Under the pieces are notes generated by a model, which had not been told where the DNA came from, ran no database searches, and saw nothing but the letters and a program-made list of their open reading frames with translations. Of a stretch of 9,796 nt of DNA, positions 6,516 through 9,796 are shown in pieces. The stretch lies in NCBI GenBank assembly GCA_025996715.1, contig BNTQ01000101.1:1-9796 (forward strand), in the 5' to 3' direction. Numbering within the stretch: position 1 is the stretch's first letter; the number at the start of each line of letters is the position of its first letter. The translations under genes were made by a program, and so were the position numbers. Source of the stretch: Bacteroidia bacterium. Lineage in GTDB: Bacteria > Bacteroidota > Bacteroidia > Bacteroidales > UBA932.

Positions 6516-7307
6516 TTACAAAACGAGCGACAACGTCCCCACAATAGCGCAATAGACTGCAAACCATATCAGCGAGGTGCGCTGCACAAGGGCTATCATA
6601 AATTTGCACGCCGCGCAGCCCACCACAAACGCCGTGCAAAAGCCCACCAACAAGGGCGCCACTCCAATGCCTGTAACCGACGGCGCAAATTCGCCTTTGA
6701 CAATGCCCAAAAACGCTTCGCCCAAAATGGGCACCAATACTATCAAAAATGAAAATTTGGCTGCCTCACTTTTTGGGTTGCCCAGCAGCAACGAAGTGGC
6801 AATGGTGGTGCCCGAGCGCGACAAACCCGGCAAAATTGCCACAGCCTGCAACAGCCCTATGACAGCGGCATCCACAAAACGAATAGGATGGGGATTTTTT
6901 GCCTTGTAAAAATGCGTGAGCAACAGCAACAACGAGGTAACCAACAGCATTATCCCCACCAACAGCAAACCCGCTGTGAACAATGCCTCTGCTTGGTCTT
7001 TGAAAAAAACGCCCACGATGGCAATGGGAATCATTGCCACCACTATCTTGCCAAGGTATCGGGTTTCGTTGTTCCACCTCAGTTGGGCAGCTCCTTTGAG
7101 CAATTGCCGCAAATCTTTTTGCAGCACCACCACTATGCTCAGCGAGGTGGCAATGTGCACTATAATTTCAAAGGTAGGACTGTCCACAATGGCAGGGTCA
7201 AGCCCCAGCAAATGCTTGCCCAGCGCCAAATGCCCGCTGCTGCTCACAGGCAAAAATTCGGTAATGCCCTGCAACAATCCCAGCAAAAAAGATTCTATAA
7301 GGCTCAT
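6516..7307 (-). CDS. uppP: Undecaprenyl-diphosphatase (BacA/UppP family)
   Basis: This integral inner-membrane enzyme dephosphorylates undecaprenyl diphosphate, recycling the lipid carrier for peptidoglycan and surface glycans; its overproduction gives bacitracin resistance in known cases. The two signature motifs are present in 263 residues: QGITEFLPVSSSGHL (13-27, the (E/Q)xxxE motif with Gln13, Glu17 and His26) and PGLSRSGTT (160-168, with Arg164). These correspond to the E. coli active-site set Glu17/Glu21/His30/Arg174, with Gln in the first position as in many homologues. Several hydrophobic helices surround them. Its ATG overlaps the stop codon of the DUF3098 gene by four bases, implying translational coupling. 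FtsX and UppP both serve envelope growth, which fits shared expression. Confidence 0.96.
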   Translation of the reverse strand: MSLIESFLLGLLQGITEFLPVSSSGHLALGKHLLGLDPAIVDSPTFEIIVHIATSLSIVVVLQKDLRQLLKGAAQLRWNNETRYLGKIVVAMIPIAIVGVFFKDQAEALFTAGLLLVGIMLLVTSLLLLLTHFYKAKNPHPIRFVDAAVIGLLQAVAILPGLSRSGTTIATSLLLGNPKSEAAKFSFLIVLVPILGEAFLGIVKGEFAPSVTGIGVAPLLVGFCTAFVVGCAACKFMIALVQRTSLIWFAVYCAIVGTLSLVL

Positions 7308-7585
7308 TTTTGTTGCTTTTTGGGACGAGTCATAATGGCATACATTTCAAAAACGAAGCCCAAGAGCACTACAACGGTAGCCAGCGTGGTGCGCCTAAAT
7401 CCATACAGCGCCTCGCCGTTGAACACATCGGGCTCAGCCGACTTGCCGCCGCTCATGAGCACAAAGCCAATCACAATGATGGCAAAACCAATCAACATCA
7501 GTTTGTAGTTGCGAAAGTTGAGCGCAAATCCTGTATGGGAAACGCTTTCATTGGCAGCATTTTTAGAAGAAGATACTTTTTTCAT
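7304..7585 (-). CDS. DUF3098 small membrane protein
   Basis: This 93-residue protein has two predicted membrane helices, roughly residues 28-45 (YKLMLIGFAIIVIGFVLM) and 66-86 (TTLATVVVLLGFVFEMYAIM), joined by a polar loop containing DVFNGEALYGFRR. It ends in a basic tail (RPKKQQK). The sequence and its position between ftsX and uppP match the DUF3098 family, which is typical of Bacteroidota. Its function is unknown. Conserved position suggests a part in envelope or divisome biology, but that is inference. The N-terminal 20 residues are Ser/Asn-rich and probably cytoplasmic and disordered. The stop overlaps the uppP start (ATGA), and ftsX lies 33 bases upstream. Confidence 0.9.
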   Translation of the reverse strand: MKKVSSSKNAANESVSHTGFALNFRNYKLMLIGFAIIVIGFVLMSGGKSAEPDVFNGEALYGFRRTTLATVVVLLGFVFEMYAIMTRPKKQQK

Positions 7586-7590
7586 TAAAA

Positions 7591-7618
7591 TTATGAATTA
7601 TCAATTATCAATTATGAA
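7591..7618. repeat. Four tandem 7-base repeats (TTATGAA/TTATCAA)
   Basis: TTATGAA, TTATCAA, TTATCAA and TTATGAA follow each other without a gap and fill almost the whole ftsX-DUF3098 spacer. It has the same unit length as the array at 6469-6510 but a different, AT-rich sequence. Confidence 0.85.
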
Positions 7619-8509
7619 TTAGTAGTGCAACTCGTCGGCGTTCAAATCCAAAAATTTGTCCACCGCAAAAAAGGTAGAAATCATAGATACCAACAATCCC
7701 AGCAGCAACAAGCATAGCATCAGCAGCCCCACAATGTCCATCGAAAAGAGGCTCACCGAGCCAAAATCCATTTGGTTGCGCACCAAAACAAACATTCCGC
7801 TCAGCAGCAAAAACGCTGCAAATGCAGCAATAACGCCGTGTAGCGCACTCCTTGCCAAAAACGGACGAATGATAAACGCTCGCGTGGCACCCACCAATTT
7901 CATAGTATAAATAATGAACCGCCGCGAATAAATGGACAAGCGAATAGTATTGTTGATTTGCGCCAGCGACACCACAAACAGCAGCACGCTAAACAGCAAT
8001 AAAATAGCACTAATGCGGTTTACATTGCTACTGACCAACTCTATCAACGATTTTTGATAAATCACTTCTTTCACCTGCGGCATAGCCGCCAATCGTTTTT
8101 CGATGTATTGCAGGCTGTCGGGATGTGCATACTGATAGCGCAGTTTTGCCTCAATGGACACAGGGAGCGGATTGTAGCCCAAAAACGACACAAAATCTGC
8201 ACCCAGCATATAGCGCAATTCGCGCTCGGCCTCGTCTTTTGAAATAAATCGCGTTTCGCGCACAAAGGGAGCAATATCCAATTGTTTGCGCACCCACGCC
8301 ACATCGGCATCGCTCACATTATCGGCAAATTCAATAGAAAATCCCACATTCTCTTTCACATAGCGCGACAAGCGGCTCACATTGAGCAGCAGCGTAGCCA
8401 TCAAGCCCAAAATGAACAGCACCAAGGTGATACTGACGATGGTGGAGGCATACGAACTACGCAGTCGGCGTGATTGTTGCGGGGTGCTATTCCATTGAGG
8501 AGATGCCAT
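7619..8509 (-). CDS. ftsX: Cell division protein FtsX
   Basis: FtsX is the membrane subunit of the FtsEX complex, which couples ATP hydrolysis at the septum to activation of peptidoglycan hydrolases. With the start at 8509 it has 296 residues. It shows a basic N-terminus (RRLRSSY), a first membrane helix at about 22-43, an extracytoplasmic domain of about 120 residues (44-164) and three further helices (about 165-185, 221-243, 258-281). The FtsX/MacB-like segment NTIRLSIYSRRFIIYTMKLVGAT spans 187-209. I chose the internal Met at 8509 over an in-frame ATG at 8554. The longer form adds a poorly FtsX-like extension, and its start would lie inside the promoter (8552-8583), upstream of the expected transcript start. 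ftsE is not in the window. Confidence 0.95.
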   Translation of the reverse strand: MASPQWNSTPQQSRRLRSSYASTIVSITLVLFILGLMATLLLNVSRLSRYVKENVGFSIEFADNVSDADVAWVRKQLDIAPFVRETRFISKDEAERELRYMLGADFVSFLGYNPLPVSIEAKLRYQYAHPDSLQYIEKRLAAMPQVKEVIYQKSLIELVSSNVNRISAILLLFSVLLFVVSLAQINNTIRLSIYSRRFIIYTMKLVGATRAFIIRPFLARSALHGVIAAFAAFLLLSGMFVLVRNQMDFGSVSLFSMDIVGLLMLCLLLLGLLVSMISTFFAVDKFLDLNADELHY

Positions 8510-8551
8510 AATAAGTTGGATGGGTGTTGCTACACATATAAAGACAAACCA

Positions 8552-8583
8552 CAAAGGTACAAAATAAAGCAGAAATGTGCAAA
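8552..8583 (-). promoter_or_regulatory. Bacteroidota-type promoter of the ftsX operon
   Basis: On the minus strand TTTG (8583-8580), a 20-base spacer and TACCTTTG (8559-8552) match the -33/-7 consensus. Transcription would begin near 8546, about 37 bases before the ATG at 8509. No comparable match precedes the downstream genes of the run, consistent with a single main promoter. Confidence 0.7.
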
Positions 8584-8634
8584 AGTATTTGTTTTTTTAT
8601 CAAAAAAATGTAATTTATCGAATTACACCCATAT

Positions 8635-8750
8635 CATTATTGTCCGATAAAAATCAATAAAAGGTGGGTGGTAATGCCTGCGCCCGCTACCAACCCAAAG
8701 GGTTGAATGTGCAAGCGGCAATGAAAATCCCGCCCATTTAGACAATAATG
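8635..8750. repeat. Small palindromic element bounded by a 10-base inverted repeat
   Basis: CATTATTGTC (8635-8644) and GACAATAATG (8741-8750) are exact inverted repeats. Inside are a perfect hairpin CAACCC-AAA-GGGTTG (8691-8705) and a bulged pairing of GGGTGGTA with TACCAACCC. There is no coding potential. It lies between the divergent ftsX and PBECR-like genes and resembles the small dispersed palindromic elements common in Bacteroidota. An operator or structured leader is less likely. Confidence 0.5.
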
Positions 8751-8769
8751 AAAAAAATGCATACCTTTG
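8737..8769 (+). promoter_or_regulatory. Probable promoter of the PBECR-like gene
   Basis: TACCTTTG at 8762-8769 is a full match to the -7 element. TTTA at 8737-8740, 21 bases upstream, is a weak -33 element. Transcription would start near 8775, about 20 bases before the ATG at 8795. The promoter straddles the right end of the small palindromic element. Confidence 0.55.
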
Positions 8770-8794
8770 CAAATTTTTAATTCACAATTCATAA

Positions 8795-9364
8795 ATGATA
8801 CAACTAAAAATAAGTAACCAACAAGATAATGCAGGGCATACGTTTTACCAAAACGAGTGTGGTAACATTGATTTGTGGACACTGCCGATAAAGATTTTTC
8901 AAAAAATTGGACGACAAAATGCACCCATACGGCTCACTCAATATAATGTGCAACACATTATAGATAACCATTACAAAGAGTTTGCCGAAAACGAACAGTC
9001 GGTATTTGATTTTGTGGATGCTATTTTTGCCAACTACACCAATGTGAGACAAAACGGTCGCAGTTTATTTGTTACCATTGAAGATAAAATAGGTAAGGCA
9101 GCAATTATTCGTTTGTTTCCCAGTTTGTATGGTGATTACTACAACGTGGATACTGCCGGATATTATAGGGGAGTTTTTTTGAGTAATAAGGAGTTAATTT
9201 GGAGTGAGAGCGAACCTCACTTTAAAGTCGCCGAAACTTTAGATACTCGTACAGGATTATCCCATAAATCGGCAGGGAATGCCATTAACGCTGTATCCCA
9301 AACAACTTCCGAGAACAAAGATACAACAAATTTTTCAAAAAGCAAAAAAATGTGCCAAAAATAA
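8795..9364 (+). CDS. PBECR-like (phage Barnase-EndoU-ColicinE5/D-RelE type) nuclease-domain protein
   Basis: Residues 45-136 of this 189-residue protein resemble the PBECR RNase-like domains often found at the ends of phage polyvalent proteins. The segments are IRLTQYNVQHIIDNHYKEF (45-63), a helix and strand pair FDFVDAIFANYTNVRQNG...LFVTIED (71-97), and AAIIRLFP...DYYNVDTAGYYRG...ELIW (102-136). Candidate polar residues include His54, His59, Tyr116 and Thr120; I cannot assign catalysis. The tail from 155 on is Ser/Asn/Lys-rich and disordered (ENKDTTNFSKSKK), a style of tail I associate with polyvalent proteins. There is no signal peptide. It has its own promoter, and its base composition looks more AT-rich than the ftsX operon. 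It may be a mobile-element remnant or a stand-alone toxin. The family call is from memory of the fold pattern. Confidence 0.6.
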   Translation: MIQLKISNQQDNAGHTFYQNECGNIDLWTLPIKIFQKIGRQNAPIRLTQYNVQHIIDNHYKEFAENEQSVFDFVDAIFANYTNVRQNGRSLFVTIEDKIGKAAIIRLFPSLYGDYYNVDTAGYYRGVFLSNKELIWSESEPHFKVAETLDTRTGLSHKSAGNAINAVSQTTSENKDTTNFSKSKKMCQK

Positions 9365-9444
9365 TTAAAAAATCAAATTAAAATCAAAGTTCAGACAATG
9401 TTATCAACCCAACAACAATTAAAATTTTATGCCGAAGTATTACT

Positions 9445-9487
9445 GCCTAAAAGGCAGGACTGAATTATCATCCCGCCTTGTCAGGCG
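9445..9487. repeat. REP-like pair of small hairpins
   Basis: GCCT-AAA-AGGC (9445-9455) and CGCCT-TGTC-AGGCG (9474-9487) are two short perfect hairpins separated by an AT-rich linker. They use the GCCTG/CAGGC vocabulary common to intergenic palindromes of Bacteroidota. They fall exactly where the reading frame of the small downstream gene is lost. Confidence 0.45.
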
Positions 9488-9514
9488 ATAGGCAAAACAC
9501 AATAGGGAAGGGAG

Positions 9515-9625
9515 TTAAATGGCAACTTGTTGCCGAAAAGCATGACGATTTTTGTAGAACGCTATACCAAACGCAACCACAGCGAGGAGTACAAAAAATG
9601 CTAAAAAATAATAAAGTCCTTGCAT
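9515..9625 (-). CDS. Possible 36-residue single-span membrane protein
   Basis: This minus-strand ORF reads MQGLYYFLAFFVLLAVVAFG, then IAFYKNRHAFRQQVAI. One hydrophobic helix (about residues 5-24) is followed by a basic tail, as expected of a small inner-membrane protein. Its ATG is 12 bases after the stop of the minus-strand membrane gene at the window edge, so the two could be an operon. Against it, the same bases form the second half of the plus-strand broken gene, and antisense of polar sequence tends to look hydrophobic. Only one of the two is likely to be real. Confidence 0.3.
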   Translation of the reverse strand: MQGLYYFLAFFVLLAVVAFGIAFYKNRHAFRQQVAI

Positions 9626-9637
9626 AATTTTATTTGT

Positions 9638-9796
9638 TTATTTTCTTTTTTGTAACCAATAAAAACCAAAACCCAACAAAATGAACGAAACCATAGTAAT
9701 AGAACCAATTAAATACAACATCGTAACATCCGTTCCGTCTCGATTTACCATGATGGCACCCAGCACGACACCTCCAAAAATATATTTTGCTAAATC
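9638..9796 (-). CDS. C-terminal part of a small membrane protein (5' end outside window)
   Basis: The minus-strand frame is open from the window edge to a TAA at 9640-9638 and gives 52 residues. It begins DLAKYIFGGVVLGAIM, a probable helix, continues through a polar loop (VNRDGTDVT), a long helix (MLYLIGSITMVSFILLGFGF), and ends in a basic tail (YWLQKRK). Two membrane spans with a cytoplasmic Lys/Arg tail fit a small inner-membrane protein. It vaguely recalls short DUF6722-type proteins of Bacteroidota, but I cannot confirm that. Length and start are unknown. Confidence 0.6.
   Translation of the reverse strand, partial: DLAKYIFGGVVLGAIMVNRDGTDVTMLYLIGSITMVSFILLGFGFYWLQKRK

Larger units (their letters stand above)
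9398..9627 (+). pseudogene. Small gene downstream of the PBECR gene, apparently broken by a palindromic insertion
   Basis: An ATG at 9398, 33 bases after the PBECR stop, opens MLSTQQQLKFYAEVLLP and then hits a TGA at 9461. The frame one base earlier is open from 9451 to a TAA at 9625-9627 and encodes a protein-like segment, GVKWQLVAEKHDDF (from 9511) onward, ending NNKVLA. Removing a stretch starting at 9449, for example to 9471 or 9507, rejoins the two halves as a protein of about 56-70 residues. That stretch overlaps two small hairpins typical of an inserted palindromic element. I do not recognise the family. Position suggests it was paired with the PBECR gene, perhaps as its antitoxin, but that is speculation. 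The alternative is that a minus-strand ORF at 9515-9625 is the real gene. Confidence 0.35.

Noticed and set aside
6888..7508. 206-codon plus-strand ORF opposite uppP and the DUF3098 gene
   Set aside because: Its Gln/His-rich composition is the expected antisense of membrane-helix codons, and both opposite genes are certain.
9445..9465. Programmed -1 frameshift joining the two halves of the small ORF after 9398
   Set aside because: The sequence CCT AAA AGG does not allow clean re-pairing in the -1 frame (AAA would shift onto TAA). An insertion or decay is simpler.

Overview
The window looks like a chromosomal segment of a Bacteroidota bacterium. Three things point there: an ftsX - DUF3098 - uppP gene order, three promoters of the Bacteroidota type (TTTG, or TTTA in one case, then 19-21 bases, then TAnnTTTG), and A-rich leaders with no clear Shine-Dalgarno sequence. 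I cannot name a genus from the sequence.

The core is a minus-strand run, read from about 8509 down to 3817: ftsX (divisome/peptidoglycan hydrolase control), a small DUF3098 membrane protein, uppP (undecaprenyl diphosphate recycling), a large three-domain Xaa-Pro aminopeptidase, and panC (pantothenate synthesis). Gaps are short (a 4-base overlap to 66 bases) and a strong promoter match precedes ftsX, so the genes may be one transcription unit. Two of the gaps carry tandem arrays of a 7-base repeat.

The left third (1-3795) is accessory. It starts with the last 33 codons of an AAA ATPase/PD-(D/E)XK protein. An unrecognised 551-residue gene follows, then a 283-base MITE-like element with near-perfect 35/36-base terminal inverted repeats, then a complete 522-residue AAA ATPase/PD-(D/E)XK gene. 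The tail of that gene is 96% identical to the fragment at the window start (103 of 107 bases), so the 551-residue gene and the element sit between two copies of the same ATPase family. The accessory block converges on the end of panC.

The right edge (8510-9796) is also accessory. A small inverted-repeat element lies between divergent promoters. Next comes a PBECR-like nuclease-domain gene with a polyvalent-protein-type tail, then a small gene apparently broken by a palindromic insertion, and the end of a minus-strand membrane protein. A tiny minus-strand membrane ORF competes with the broken gene for the same DNA.

The most interesting material is the ATPase / unknown gene / MITE / ATPase arrangement, where an 18-base core of the MITE end recurs inside the promoter of the second ATPase, and the PBECR gene with its disrupted partner.
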